Shown here piece by piece: positions 12,948-24,123 of a stretch of 64,000 nucleotides of DNA. Source of the stretch: Trichosphaerium sp. ATCC 40318 (Eukaryota; Discosea; Flabellinia; Trichosidae). The stretch lies in the NCBI GenBank assembly GCA_038496445.1, contig JALMLS010000446.1:1-64000 (forward strand), read 5' to 3'. Made by a program: the position numbers and the translations under genes. A model generated the notes under the pieces. That model was not told where the DNA came from. It did no database searches and saw only the letters and a list, made by a program, of their open reading frames with translations. Each line of letters opens with the position of its first letter. Within the stretch, counting starts at the first letter, position 1.

Positions 12948-14470
12948 TTACTCACCAAAAAATCCAATAACAACATTAGCTGCAATTATCACCAATACAA
13001 GTGCTGATATAGAAATTGCAATAATAACCTCTCGTGCTTCAATAAAAATAAGAAAGCAAAAAGCAAAACATGGGAGAAAAAAAAAAGTATTATCTCTTTT
13101 CTGCTCTGAAGCATAAGGGTGTGTAGCTTAGATGGTAAAGCGGCTTTCTTTAAACCAGCAGATCGTGGGATCAAACCCCACCTCACCCACTTTTTCCTTG
13201 AAGCATAGACGATGTTACGTACAGAGTACTTGTGTTGTAGGTGTTTGCGCTGCTGGAGCTACTGGTGCTACTGGTTGTGTTGTAGGAGGAACTGGAGTTA
13301 CAGGCGCTACGGGCTCTATAGGGGCGATAGGTGCTTCTGTTGGAGTGATTGGCTGTACGGGTTCAACAGGGGTAACAGGCTGTTGACCTGAAGGTGGTGC
13401 TACTGTCGGTGTGCCAACACAATCCGAGAACAAGTCGTACGTACTAAATGCTAACCGAAAACCGTTTAAAACAAAATGAAATCAGAAGAAGCCGTACTAG
13501 CGTCACCAAAGTTATGTTGTATGAATTCGTTACCTGCAAAGAAATAATTAGTGTCACACTTTTGACCTATTGGATGATTCATCCACAACTAATAAACACT
13601 TGAACTACTGAATAAGCCAAGCGTTTATATACTTACCAGGCCCATGTGCAAATATGAGTTGTCTACCAATACCTCCTTGAGATATTACATGGTCGAATGT
13701 ATCACTTGTGTTAAGTTTTTTTGTGAAATTCATTTCTGTCCAGTTTCCAACAGCATCTGTAAACTGAAGAGCAGTGTACGACTGTAGTTTTCTTTAGTGC
13801 TTTGGTAAGACCAAATAAGGCAGTACCAAAATATCATCTGTTCCACCAAGTTCTGTGTCAAGCTGTGGCTTTCGGTAGCCTGGAGACCAGTAGTCATCAA
13901 CAGTACCATTATTGGTTCCATTAAATAAAGCGATGGAGATATCTGCTTGAATCATAACACCAGTAGTTTTATTAGTAGCATGCCAACCTATACCTAAAAC
14001 ATTGTAAACACATAACACAAGTTCTAAAGTCAAAGTCTTTGGTGTTTTTGATATTTGAATCCAAATCATAACGTTATGATAAAAAACTTTACTTGTGTGT
14101 TTTTTGAACTTTTTCTTAAAACTAACCTATCCAATGAAAGCCAACAACTTTACAATGAAATGTAATAACATCATCTAAGATATGCCAACTGAATGTATAC
14201 GCTAACAAAACGTCAATTCAGAAAACGTTTCGAAAAAAGGTTCAAAAAAGCAAGTCGCTCCACGTGTTTTTTGTCAAAATAGAAATATCAAAATTTTGGA
14301 AAAGTCTATTTAGTACCATCATTTGTTAGCTCACTTCCTGAACCTTTACAATCTAAAGGATTTACGCTATACGCTTCAAGAATACATTTATTATTTTGTT
14401 TTTCATTTTATTGTACTAGCGGCGTACCGTATGTTAAAGCGAAAACAATTAGAAGAACAGTAGCTCTCAT
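12948..14470 (-). CDS. DOMON-domain type I membrane protein
   Basis: It starts MRATVLLIVFALTYG, a signal peptide. After two small exons comes a beta-rich region, YTFSWHILDDVITFHCKVVG, GWHATNKTTGVMIQADIS, ELGGTDDILVL and HVISQGGIGRQLIFAHG, which fits a DOMON (cytochrome b561/dopamine-hydroxylase-type heme or sugar binding) fold. A Pro/Thr/Val-rich stalk with PVTPV-like repeats follows (13215-13433). The last exon is a single membrane helix, VIIAISISALVLVIIAANVV, ending FFGE at TAA 12948. The final intron (13029-13229, about 201 nt) is four times the usual length and holds a tRNA-like gene on the opposite strand. The DOMON call rests on pattern, so it is moderate; the secretion signal and anchor are clear. 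Confidence 0.7.
13117..13189 (+). tRNA. tRNA-like gene nested antisense in an intron; nominal anticodon UUA
   Basis: A 73-nt cloverleaf can be drawn. Acceptor stem GGGTGTG pairs with CTCACCC with one T-T mismatch. D stem GCTT/AAGC encloses a loop containing GG, the T stem GTGGG/CCCAC is perfect, and the discriminator is A. The A box (TAGCTTAGATGG) is near consensus. The B box region GGATCAAACCC is weaker. TTTTT just downstream suits RNA polymerase III termination. The anticodon arm is odd: stem GCTTT/CCAGC has two mismatches next to the loop CTTTAAA, whose standard reading gives anticodon TTA, complementary to the UAA stop codon. Sliding the loop gives TAA (Leu) or CTT (Lys). It may be a degenerate tRNA or an ochre-type tRNA. 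Confidence 0.65.
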
Positions 14471-14757
14471 TTGGGTCCAAAAAGTAATACAAAGTTAAGG
14501 AAACATCACTTCTTCGCTTATTTAGTCTCTTTTGAGATTCAAATGCTATCTAACGCACAACATTACTTTTGAATTGTTGTAGAAGGTACAGTGAATAAAC
14601 TAAGCGATTATCCTAAACAGAAAGGGCAGCAAAAGTTCAAATCCCAAAAAAAATCCAAATCCAGGTTCGTTTTTTTCAATTTGTAAAAACGCTAATATGC
14701 GATACAAGTAAGTTTGAAGGGTTTTTATTTTGTGTTATGATACATTGTGGGTCGTTT

Positions 14758-15183
14758 TTAATCCCCTCTAATCTTTTTATCTTTTACGACAGCTTGAACA
14801 ATAGGACAGCAGTTGTTTACGTTTTGTTGACAGCAGAATACTGTTCTAGCTACTGTACCACCGTTTCCATCATCAACATTGCAGTTAACGTAGTCACATC
14901 CACCTACGGCTGCTTGAACTTGATCGTCAATTGGACTTGGAAGTGGAGACGAGTTTTCTTGTGCTTCTTCAAGTGTTTCATATGTTTCTCCGAGTTCAGG
15001 CAAATTTAGGTCTAGGACTGCAAGAGCAATACCCGGGTACTCAGTGAGTTGCTCTTCAGATAGTTCTCCATCAGTGTATCCATACCTTGATCTTTCTTCT
15101 TCATTTTTAAAAAGAACAATGTTGACACATGCGCAGACTGTGATGAAGATAGCGATTATTGTTAATGTTTTTGAGAGTTGCAT
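14758..15183 (-). CDS. Small secreted or membrane-anchored Cys-containing protein
   Basis: Single-exon gene of 141 residues. The N-terminus MQLSKTLTIIAIFITVCACV is a signal peptide or signal anchor. The mature part is acidic (NEEERSRYGYTDGELSEEQL and an LPELGETYETLEEAQ stretch). It ends in a Cys-rich module with GGCDYVNCNV, VFCCQQNVNNCCPIV and a lysine-rich tail to TAA 14758. The seven closely spaced cysteines suggest disulfide bonding outside the cell. I do not recognise the family and assign no function. The gene stands alone, followed by about 770 bp without a convincing gene. Confidence 0.7.
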   Translation of the reverse strand: MQLSKTLTIIAIFITVCACVNIVLFKNEEERSRYGYTDGELSEEQLTEYPGIALAVLDLNLPELGETYETLEEAQENSSPLPSPIDDQVQAAVGGCDYVNCNVDDGNGGTVARTVFCCQQNVNNCCPIVQAVVKDKKIRGD

Positions 15184-15951
15184 TGTTGGTTATTTGTTGG
15201 TTTTGTATGTTTTTGAGAGTTGTTGTGTTGTTGGTATGAAAGTAGTTGTTATGTCAAGTCAACGATTCCTATTTTCGGGTTTTTGGTTTTCAAGTTCATG
15301 CTTTTTTGCTTTCTCATGAATTAGGTTCATAAAGTATACGAATGAATAAATAAGTACTTCAACCCAAATTTCGAAATCATTTGAGGAGTTGGAGGACTGA
15401 TATTCACGAGAAATGAACCCAGTTTCAGTGAAGTATGGAAATTTACTGTATTTTTGGTTTGAACACTCGAAAACCGGAAAAAACAAACTCAAACTACCCG
15501 CATCGTTTTATCTACCAATAACACTAGTCGCATTTGAGGTAGCAGTGCTCTCACAAACATTGTAAGTTTAGCGTGTAAAGAACACTACGAAACTGAGTTT
15601 GTAAACGCACTAGGTGGTTCTGGAGTGCGATAAATGTTTTTAGAGGCTAAGTTGTGCCAATTTTAGGTGAGTTGCAACGCCGTGCGTACATATACCTTAG
15701 CAAACGTCTGTGAGTGAGTAGCGCGTACCAAACTAAGTTCGAACGTAAAAGACCACGTAGTCAAACCAACTTTAACTGTTTCACGCCTTTCTAAAGCGAC
15801 TTTTGAATAAAAAAAAGACAAGTGGCATTACATGATATTTATTCTAAGCTACAGCGGGGCAAATGTATTCAGCGCAAGGCATCTAACAAAAAAAAGAGAG
15901 GTAATAATAAACAACCGAGATATCGGTAGTAGAGAAGATAAAGGATTTTGT
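15184..15951. other. Intergenic stretch without a supported gene
   Basis: Open frames here are short and of mixed composition with no motif I can name. The right part precedes the stop codon of the repeat coiled-coil gene and probably contains its 3' untranslated region. Confidence 0.5.
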
Positions 15952-18120
15952 TTAGCTGAACATTTCCTCCATTTCTTGCTCTGCTTGGCGTTCTTTCTCT
16001 TGCAAAGCTTGGTATCTTGCCAAAAGAGCAGCTTGTTGCTTTTTATGCTCTTCTTCACGCTGGGCTTTACGTGCAGCGATTCTCTCCTTCATACGTTGAC
16101 GAGCTTGATCTTCAGCTCTTTGTTCAGCCTCATATCTAGCCATTTGTTCCTCTTCTTGTTGAAGTTTCCTGTTAAGCAGAAAGTTAGTTTTTGGTTTTTT
16201 TACTCCATGCAAGGTCACAAAAAAAAAATACGTACTTTTGTTCTGCTTCCATTTTACGTCTAGCAATACGTTCTTTCATGGCGCGGCTAGCACGTTCTTC
16301 TTCTTCTTGTTCGCGTCTGTATTTTTCCATAGCCTCATCTTCGAACTTGTTCTTGTTTTGTTCAGATTCAGCCTTACGACGAGCGATACGTTCGCGCATA
16401 GAAGTAAGAGCTTGTTCTTCTGCTTTTTGTTCTTCTTGGTAACGACGCATTTGTTCTTCTTCTTCTTCAGCCTTTCTACGATCGGCTTCAGCTTTACGAC
16501 GAGCAATACGCTCTTTCATTGCTCTAAGAGCATTTTCTTCCTCTGCTTGTTCACGTTGGTATTTCTCCATAGCTTCAGCTTCGAACTTGTTCTTGTTTTG
16601 TTCAGACTCAGCCTTACGACGAGCAATACGGTCACGCATAGAAGTAAGTGCCTGCTCTTCTGCTTTTTGTTCCTCTTGGTAGCGACGCATTTGTTCCTCT
16701 TCTTCCTCAGCCTTTCTACGATCGGCTTCAGCTTTTCTTCTAGCGATACGTTCTTTCATAGCGCGAAGAGCATTTTCTTCCTCTGCTTGTTCGCGTTGGT
16801 ATTTCTCCATAGCCTCAGCTTCGAACTTATTCTTGTTTTGTTCAGATTCAGCTTTACGACGAGCGATACGGTCACGCATAGAAGTAAGAGCTTGTTCTTC
16901 TGCTTTTTGTTCTTCTTGGTAACGACGCATTTGTTCTTCTTCTTCTTCAGCCTTTCTACGATCGGCTTCAGCTTTACGACGAGCAATACGCTCTTTCATG
17001 GCTCTAAGAGCGTTTTCTTCCTCTGCTTGTTCACGTTGGTATTTCTCCATAGCCTCAGCCTGTAAAATGTCAGTTAGTAAGTGTAATCAAAATAAAAAAG
17101 TTCACATACCTCAAACTTGTTCTTGTTTTGTTCGGACTCAGCTTTACGACGAGCAATACGGTCACGCATAGAAGTAAGAGCTTGTTCTTCTGCTCTTTGT
17201 TCTTCTTGGTAACGACGCATTTGTTCTTGTTCTTCCTCAGCCTTTCTACTTTCAGCTTCAGCTTTACGACGAGCAATACGCTCTTTCATGGCACGAGATG
17301 CGTTGTTTTCTTGTTCCTGTTCGCGTTGGTATTTCTCCATAGCTTCAGCCTCGAACTTGTTCTTGTTTTGTTCAGATTCAGCTTTACGACGAGCAATACG
17401 GTCACGCATAGAAGTAAGAGCTTGTTCTTCTGCTCTTTGTTCTTCTTGGTAACGACGCATTTGTTCTTCTTCTGCGTCAGCCTTTCTACTTTCGGCTTCA
17501 GCTTTACGACGAGCAATACGCTCTTTCATGGCACGAGATGCATTGTTTTCTTGTTCCTGTTCGCGCTGGTAGGCTTCCATTTGTTCTCGCTATAAAATGC
17601 AATCAGAGAAAACTGCAAGAGTAACTGACGAGATGCAAGGCGTGTTTTTTATGGATTTCGGTTTTGTTTTCTGTCGTACCTCACGTTGAGCTTTACGAGC
17701 CTCAGAATCAGCTTTACGACGCTCAATACGCTCGCGCATACGACGAGCAGCGGCTTCCTCCTCTTCTTGCTCTCTTTGGTACTTTGCCATGGCTTCAGCC
17801 TATTCAAGGTGTCATAAAAATGCAATAGAACGAAAAAGAAAAAAAAATGCGTTAAAACCAACCTCGAACTTGTTTTTGTTTTGCTCAGATTGAGCTTTAC
17901 GGCGGGCAATGCTTTCGCGTATTCTGGCTGCGGCTGCATCTTCTTTGGCCAGTTCTTCTTGGTAAATGGCCATTTTTTGACGCTCTTCTTCTTCTTTACG
18001 CTTTTTGGCTTCGAAACGGGCCTTTGCTTTGGATCTTTTTAAAGCAATCCTACGTTTCATTGCAGCCTCCTCCTCTTGGAGCATACGTTCCATATCCTGA
18101 AGTGACATTCCATTGTCCAT
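15952..18120 (-). CDS. Charged coiled-coil protein with 80-residue tandem repeats
   Basis: It starts MDNGMSLQDMERMLQEEEAA and ends EMEEMFS at TAA 15952. The body is almost wholly Glu/Lys/Arg/Gln/Ala alpha helix. The core unit of 80 residues (240 nt) has two related halves: EKYQREQAEEENALRAMKER plus IARRKAEADRRKAE, then QMRRYQEEQKAEEQALTSMR plus DRIARRKAESEQNKNKFE. About five close copies occur, flanked by degenerate ones. Introns at about 16165-16235, 17060-17109, 17590-17680 and 17800-17860 cut between units. Each half ends R-I-A-R-R-K, giving a regular basic spacing. A structural rod or filament protein of the cytoskeleton is the likeliest role, but no family is recognised. The long plus-strand open frame opposite is a shadow of the repeat. 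Confidence 0.85.
16336..17580 (-). repeat. 240-bp tandem coding repeat
   Basis: Near-identical 240-bp units recur in register at about 16381, 16621 and 16861, and again at 17161 and 17401 after an intron. Adjacent copies differ at few positions, mostly third codon positions, which points to recent duplication or gene conversion under selection for the protein. Copy number may vary between strains or be misassembled. Confidence 0.88.
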
Positions 18121-18932
18121 CTAAAAAGAGTCAAGGGATCGTGCGTGCATTTTTAAAACATAATATGGACTGCGTTATTCGCCGTAGAGCGTAACCAAAG
18201 AGCAACAGGAAAAGACTAGCGCCTTCGGAACAAAAAGAACAGCGTTTAAAGGTTTTCACTGTGATGAATGCGCTGAGCGTACAGTGATGTGTGTTGTGTT
18301 TAGTAGTTGTGTTACGTGGTTGTTTTGTGTTGTTTAAGGGGTAAAGAGTAAAATTTTTGGCCCAAATAAAGGTAGTCAAACTCGTTATTTATGGTTTGTT
18401 CAAGGTTTATCTACGCGTTTGGCTACTTTTCGTGTGCATAACAACAGTCTAGACTATTAACTGTAACGACGGAATGTTTTCAGTCCATCCAAAAAAAAAA
18501 AAGGTAATACTTGGGCCAAGTACAATCTAGTGTAGTTACATGAACAGTTAAAACGTAAAACAAGCGGTTTTTAATAGATGCCAAACTTGGGGACGCTTTT
18601 AAAATGAGTGATTTGGGTGAGTAAGGCGTGGTAATGAGTAACTATAGTACCATTGATAATATTGATGTTTCGCGGTTAAAACCACTTTGTGAGTAAAGAA
18701 ATGTTTTTACCTTACATTTTTTGTTACAAAACTTGTTGAGTATGTCTGTGCTTAAGAAAATACGTGAGCGAGAGGTACCTTCATTCGGTAGATTCATGTT
18801 TGTTAACCGCAAAAAGTTGGTGGGAAAGATTACAAAAAGGCGCTCTAAGAAGCGGAGAGTATTTGAGAAGGTATTTTTGCCTCTAAAAGCGACTGTTAAC
18901 GCAAGTAGGTGCCATCTAGATTTATTTACCCA
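18121..18932. other. Intergenic region, divergent promoters likely
   Basis: About 800 bp between the minus-strand coiled-coil gene and the plus-strand gene starting at 18933. A 74-codon open frame at 18721-18945 is Lys/Arg-rich but shows no family signal and overlaps the next start, so I do not call it. Nothing else is supported. Confidence 0.5.
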
Positions 18933-20566
18933 ATGGCGACGTTAGATCCAACAAAAGAGATTCTGGGATGTATTATACTTGGTTTTACAAAGAATGGAGA
19001 GCATTTGAGTGCGTACAAATGTAATTAGGCTTCAAAAAAAATAACGCGCGTAGTATCGTATACCAGTGGTTGTAATCTTGACGTTGATAATATACGCACC
19101 TCATATCATGTGGTAACTACACATATGTCAAAATTGATCGTTGATTTTTTTCAAACAGCAATTTTGGCGCTTTTTTGTAGCTGATAAAGCAAGCGTCCGC
19201 AAAGAGTTTGAAATAGAGGTGTTTGGGACAATGGATGATAGGCAAGAAACAAATTTGTATCTCAGCTTATTGGAGACAACAGACGACGTGATTGTCATCC
19301 ACGGTCATCAACTTAGACCTTGTAAGTTTGATACATAGCATTAACGCCTTTCTAATCAATTGTAAAGCTGGTATGACGTGCGATAATTATGTAACAGTAA
19401 TTCCATCACCTACAAAGCATATCTCTGTGAGTGTCTTGCATTTTGAGTATACATCAAATCCTCTTCCTTTGTTTCATCCTACAGTGAACTACTACCAAGG
19501 TACTGGTGGTAAATCTCATCTATTCCTTAACGCAGGCACGTGTAATGTTATGACATTCTCGTTTTATTTTTGTTTTATTTTTGAGTTTTTTTGCTAACAA
19601 GGTTCCTTCGTTACAGGGAATGGTATTCTCCGTGTTGACTTTTCTTTAATTGGCATGGACGATAAGATAACAAAACTATCTACACGAAGCCCATTCGCAT
19701 TTCCTCCTGCTCCAGCTACCCTGTGGGCAGTAACAGACGTAACTAAAGGTAGAAAAGTGATTTTGTTAACTTGTAATATTTACTAACTTTGAACTCGTGT
19801 AGAAAGACTCATAAGTGAACATGACACCAAGAGTGATAAGAAAGGTATAAAAATAGTAGACGACTTCACTTTTTTTGATGTTGAAGATTACATCAATACG
19901 GTAGTCATAAAACGAACTAGAGGTACTGTACAACTCAGTAATATTTGAACCTTTTTTATGTATAAAATCACGTGCATTGCATGATTTAAAAGTCCTTGTA
20001 ACACCTTGGTTAGGACTATCTATAGAAGACTATGAAATGCGTGTTTGTGGTGTTCAAAGAGATAAGAATGTTGTGGTAGCTCTTAGTGTTGAGTTACAAT
20101 CAGATGACAAAAAAACTCAAATCCATACTTTTATTTTCACTATCAACTTAACTCTTGGCACTGCAACTATGTTACGTACTCTTAAAGATAACTACCCTAT
20201 ACCAGAATTACCAAAGTACGTTAATGAAATAACATTATCGAAATTACATAATGCAAGGGGTCTTACCCCGAGCGTCCGTTGGGATTTCTTTTTAGCGTTT
20301 TGTGCAAACAGTTTTCATCAATTTTTTTTTAAAGCTAATTATTTCTTTCTTTAGGAAACATCTTTCGAATTATTGTTCTGCTTTAAGACGTCAAGTGATG
20401 CGATCTTTTATGATGAATGTACCTAAGAGCAAACATAAGATGCCTGTATTCTTCACGAATGAAAATGTTCTTAAAGGTAAAAGCTTTAATCATATATTTC
20501 ATACAACTTGGCCGTTAGCTATTTGCCTAAGATAAAGAACCAAACCTCCACCGGTGTTGTATTTAA
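18933..20566 (+). CDS. Unrecognised multi-exon protein
   Basis: It starts MATLDPTKEILGCIILGFTK. Exons continue as QFWRFFVADKASVRKEFEI, DDVIVIHGHQLRPSGMTCDN, FHPTVNYYQGTGGKSHLF, FSLIGMDDKITKLSTRSPF, VLVTPWLGLSIEDYEMRVC and KTQIHTFIFTINLTLG. The protein ends LHRCCI at a TAA near 20564. About eight introns are needed. One (19536-19616) fits only with a GC donor (GCACGT). The junction near 20270-20355 was not resolved. The composition is that of a folded mixed alpha/beta protein without a signal peptide or membrane helices. I do not recognise the family. A 99-bp piece of its sixth exon (20064-20162) is copied at 37372-37470. Confidence 0.6.
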
Positions 20567-21054
20567 AAGCCCCAAAAAACTCTAGCAAATGGAGTAACAA
20601 GTGTATAATAATAGATATAATGTAACTATGTAATGAAAGTTTTTGTACAAATAATGATTACTTGGTTTTAGCAGAAACAATCAAATGTCGAACAATATAA
20701 CCTAATTGACGTATCGCACGGAGGCGAAATGTTCGAATAATAATATTTCGGCGTAAAGAAAACATAGCCAGTGTGCAATTGGAAGTTGTATGGTCAAACT
20801 ACTTCCACAGTGTTTTTGTTTACCTTGAACCAACCAAAAACAGTAAAAGCACATTTGAATAGAGCTTGCTTAACAAATCTTGACAATAAAGTGCTTTACT
20901 GATTGAGATGCTTCTTACATAGTTTTAGTTTACATCAAATGTTTCTCAAAAAGGGTTGTAGGCATAAGTTGTGCGTAAACAGAGGCTTTGAACAATATTT
21001 TTTAAGGTTGTTTATTGATGACTTTGTTACGAGTTAGTACAGACGTATACGCCC
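20567..21054. other. Intergenic, no gene seen
   Basis: Convergent spacer of about 490 bp between two stop codons. It is AT-rich with scattered short open frames and no coding signal I can support. Confidence 0.6.
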
Positions 21055-21988
21055 TCAAAGGGCAGCAAATGCTTTTTTCATTTTTTCTTGTCTCTTGGTC
21101 ATGATATGGAGCATGATAATAGCCATTTGTTCAGGCTCAAAGACTGATTTCAATTCGTCCATGATTGCCTTGCGGTTTTTCTTCATTTCCTTCCTAGCTG
21201 CATGGATCTTTCCAAGGATTTCTTCAGCAGCAGCCATGTCATCCTTCTCAACAGCTTCTTTAAGAGCAGTCATCACAGGAGCAACCCGTTCACTGGCTTG
21301 TTTTCGCTTCTCAGCGACAAACTGAGGAAACTGTAAGAATGACGGATGCTACAGTGTAGTGGAAGAAAAAAAGGTGTACCTCCAAGAATTTGGCTTTCTT
21401 CTTTTGTTGCTTATCCGTTAGTGTTATTTCAGACTTGATGGCTTCAATAGCCTTCAATATACCATCGGATGGACCAGCGTCCTTTTTTTCGCGCATTTGC
21501 TCGCCAATGTAAACGACAAGGGTTGCCTGTATGCAACACGTGTCAGTAAAACGTATATTTTTGTTCAACGAAACAAGATAACGTACACGTTGTTTGACAG
21601 TGAGAATACCTCTAATAGTTTCCACTGTTTTCTCTTTACGAGCCTCTGAAGCCTAATAATTACAACGTGAGTCTAAGCGTAACATGTTTTAGCGATATAA
21701 CTTACTTCTTTGAACTTATCCATTTGAACTTTCTTCTTTAACAATTTTACTTTGTATCCAATTTTCTTGGCACTGGCAATAGCTTTAACCTCTAAAGAAA
21801 GAAAACTCATTAATAAAATGCAATTGGAAATGGTGCTATTTAGTACCTTCAAGCGTCGCGACAACTTCTGGCATACGTTTTTCAGCGTCTGCAAGAGCAT
21901 CTTTTAGTACGGCATTGATTTGAGTTTTTTGATCATCAGTGACTTCGGCTTTGTCTGCTGCGTTTCTGAGAGATGCAAGGATATCCAT
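21055..21988 (-). CDS. Small all-helical Lys/Glu-rich protein
   Basis: It starts MDILASLRNAADKADVTDDQ. Exons add VLKDALADAEKRMPEVVATLE, KKIGYKVKLLKKKVQMDK, EARKEKTVETIRGILTVKQR, AIKSEITLTDKQQKKKAKFL and AAEEILGKIHAARKEMKKNR, ending KRQEKMKKAFAAL at TGA 21055. Five short introns keep phase. There is no signal peptide or transmembrane helix. LTDKQQ and VFEPEQMAIIML recall the LTxxQ pattern of bacterial Spy/CpxP-type helical proteins, but that may be convergence from helix composition. The family is unknown. A cytosolic helical-bundle protein is the most I can say. Confidence 0.65.
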
Positions 21989-22364
21989 TTTTTGTTTTTT
22001 GTTTGTTTTTGTTGAGTTGTTGTTCTCAGGATTGATGTTGTTGAATTATGAATGATCACCCAAGTAATTTTTTTATCAAATTTATTATGTACACACAAAC
22101 TGTTTTCCCGTTGTTTATCCGATCTAATACTTAACTCATCAACCAAATAAACACTATGGGGATGAAAAAAGACTCAAAAAGTATATTTGTAGTTTTTTTT
22201 TTGGAGAGCTACCCAAAACTGCCGATGAATATGACGAAACGCGTAAATAATTGTATGGCGATGTAATGGAAGTAAAATTATCCGATATGACGCTACCCGT
22301 CAACGGGAAAACATCAAAGTCATAAATAATTTTCCGGTTCACTTAATGACCGCTCTTGAAACAG

Positions 22365-22832
22365 ATGCCTCTCCTTGAACGATATTACTCGTGTAAACTA
22401 CCAAACGATTTTTACCTATGTACCGTACAGTAAAGCGCGGGTTATCCAAGTCTAGACGCGCATGAAAAATTGGTAAAGAACACTAAGGGCCTCAAAGCTG
22501 TTTATCAACAGTACGCTTTACATAAAAAATTCTCCGTTGAAGAACGCGATTAAATACTCATCAAAAGACTTGTGTTTAAACTACGCATTTATCTATTAGG
22601 TACTACTTCACAAGTAGAAGCTCAGCTGGCTCAAACTTTTCACGTGTGTTTCCAAAACCAAAAAGTGACACCGATTGTTATTACATTGAGACTGTATTTG
22701 TTGTTAAGGGTATGAGAGGATTCGGGATTTTTCCATTTTATTTCCGAAAAAGGAAGAATGACATGCTTCAAGAGACGTTTTATCTATATCACTTCAAAAG
22801 ATAGTATGGTGTTTATCCCTTGTGTATCATAA
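22365..22832 (+). CDS. Small unrecognised protein
   Basis: Four exons can be joined in phase. The ATG at 22365 gives MPLLERYYSCKLPNDFYLY, followed by AHEKLVKNTKGLKAVYQQ. An intron of about 90 nt leads to YYFTSRSSAGSNFSRVF and DTDCYYIETVFVVKG, and the last exon reads FKRRFIYITSKDSMVFIP, ending at TAA 22830. All junctions are GT-AG, but the ATG sits right after a possible acceptor (ACAG), so more 5' exons may exist. The beta-rich ending suggests a small folded domain. No family is recognised. The stop lies only about 90 bp from the convergent LPMO-like gene. Confidence 0.45.
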
Positions 22833-22920
22833 TAAACTATAATACAACGTTCTGTTACAAATGGTTATGTTTTATTCATCGTTTACTGTTTTTTTTTTTT
22901 TTTCACTTGGTTTTAAAGCT

Positions 22921-24123
22921 CTAGCATGGTGTATTATTGGCTTCAGTAACTGACACGGCAAGATCAGTATCGGGTCCAGTCCAAGTACATGCAAGAATAA
23001 CACGTTCTGTACCAAGTGGCCATGGGTTGCCGAGTGTAATCTACGAAAAGATAAGTGTGAGCACAGCCGAATAAAACAATCAATTTGCAAAACAATTGCG
23101 TACCAGTTTCGTGTTAGGACCAGCGTCAGAAACAGACCCTACAGAAGACCAACAAGACTGAATACTTACACCTGCAGGTGAGTTTTGTTTCACTTTTACA
23201 CTTGTTATCATAGCACCAGAAGAAGGAGAGGTGAGATGTATGTATGCGTTCATATCGTTATGCCAAGCTATACACGTATTAGTACAAATCAAACTCCATA
23301 AATCCAACGTACCATTAATTCTTGTTTGTGATACAACAGGGCAAAATGAAGGCGGTTGAGGTGAAGGAGTAGCAGTTACAGGTGGAGGAGGAGCGCTCGT
23401 AGGTGGTGGAGGAGCGCTCGTAGGTGGTGGAGGGGAACTCATAGGTGGTGGAGGTGGAGAGGCCGTTGGAGGCGGAGGTGGAGGTGGTGGCGGCTGAGAA
23501 CCTCCTGTGTATGTAGCAACTGCTGGACCAGTAAAAAAGAATGGAGCATTAGGTTCATAGACTAATCTGTATTGGCTTGCATCAAGAGGAAGGTTTCCAG
23601 GAATAGTAACTACAGGTGTCCAGCTGATAGCTCCAGTATTTCCGTTTGTGATAACGACATCAGCGCATTGTACATAGTATTCGACTTGAGTGACGAGTTG
23701 AAGGGCATACCATTCCCATCTAAGAACAGCAGTACCACTAGGTACCCAAGAAGGGATAGTTACACTTGCTCCGCTTTTTTGGTGACAATCACGAATTTGA
23801 GCAATCTTCGCCCACGTGGCTTCGTTATCGAAAGAGAGGTAAAAGAAACAATCTCCTGGGTGAGCAGCTGTGAATGCCCAATTCATTTGGTATGTTTGGC
23901 CGGCTGAATAAGTTTCTGTTGCGCCCACAACAGGTTGATTACGGCATACATGTGCTGATGTGTATTGTCCTTGGTTCAAGTTTACTGGTTCGTTCTGCGT
24001 ATGTTGTGGTCTTCCGTTTTGTACGTCACGTGATATTGGGTTTGTAAGACGTCCATGTCCGTAAACACAGCAAAGTAGAGAACAAAGAATAGCAACGAGA
24101 AATAAAGACGTGATAGAGGTCAT
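22921..24123 (-). CDS. Secreted LPMO-like protein with Pro-rich linker
   Basis: Probable copper-dependent lytic polysaccharide monooxygenase or related chitin-binding type-4-like protein. The signal peptide MTSITSLFLVAILCSLLCC is followed by VYG and then HGRLTNPISRDVQ. Cleavage before the His would leave it as the N-terminal residue, as the histidine brace requires. The domain (about 205 residues) continues with TSAHVCRNQPVVG, SAGQTYQMNWAF, DCFFYLSFDNEATW and LRWEWYALQLVTQVEYYVQC, giving paired cysteines and an aromatic-rich core. A linker with runs of Pro and PPPPTSA repeats joins a second domain with four or more cysteines. One intron (about 23042-23102) precedes the last exon, which ends NNTPC. 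Enzyme activity is inferred, and the second brace His is not certain. Confidence 0.75.

Noticed and set aside
13117-13189. Stop-codon reassignment, from the UUA anticodon
   Set aside because: TAA ends many recognisable proteins here (GlyRS, S10, anoctamin), so UAA is a normal stop. The tRNA oddity is kept only as a finding.
16238-17065. 275-codon plus-strand open frame rich in Phe and Ser
   Set aside because: It is the antisense shadow of the 240-bp coiled-coil repeat. Its composition is set by the reverse complement of Lys/Glu codons.
18721-18945. 74-codon Lys/Arg-rich frame
   Set aside because: It overlaps the more convincing start at 18933 and has no exon partner.
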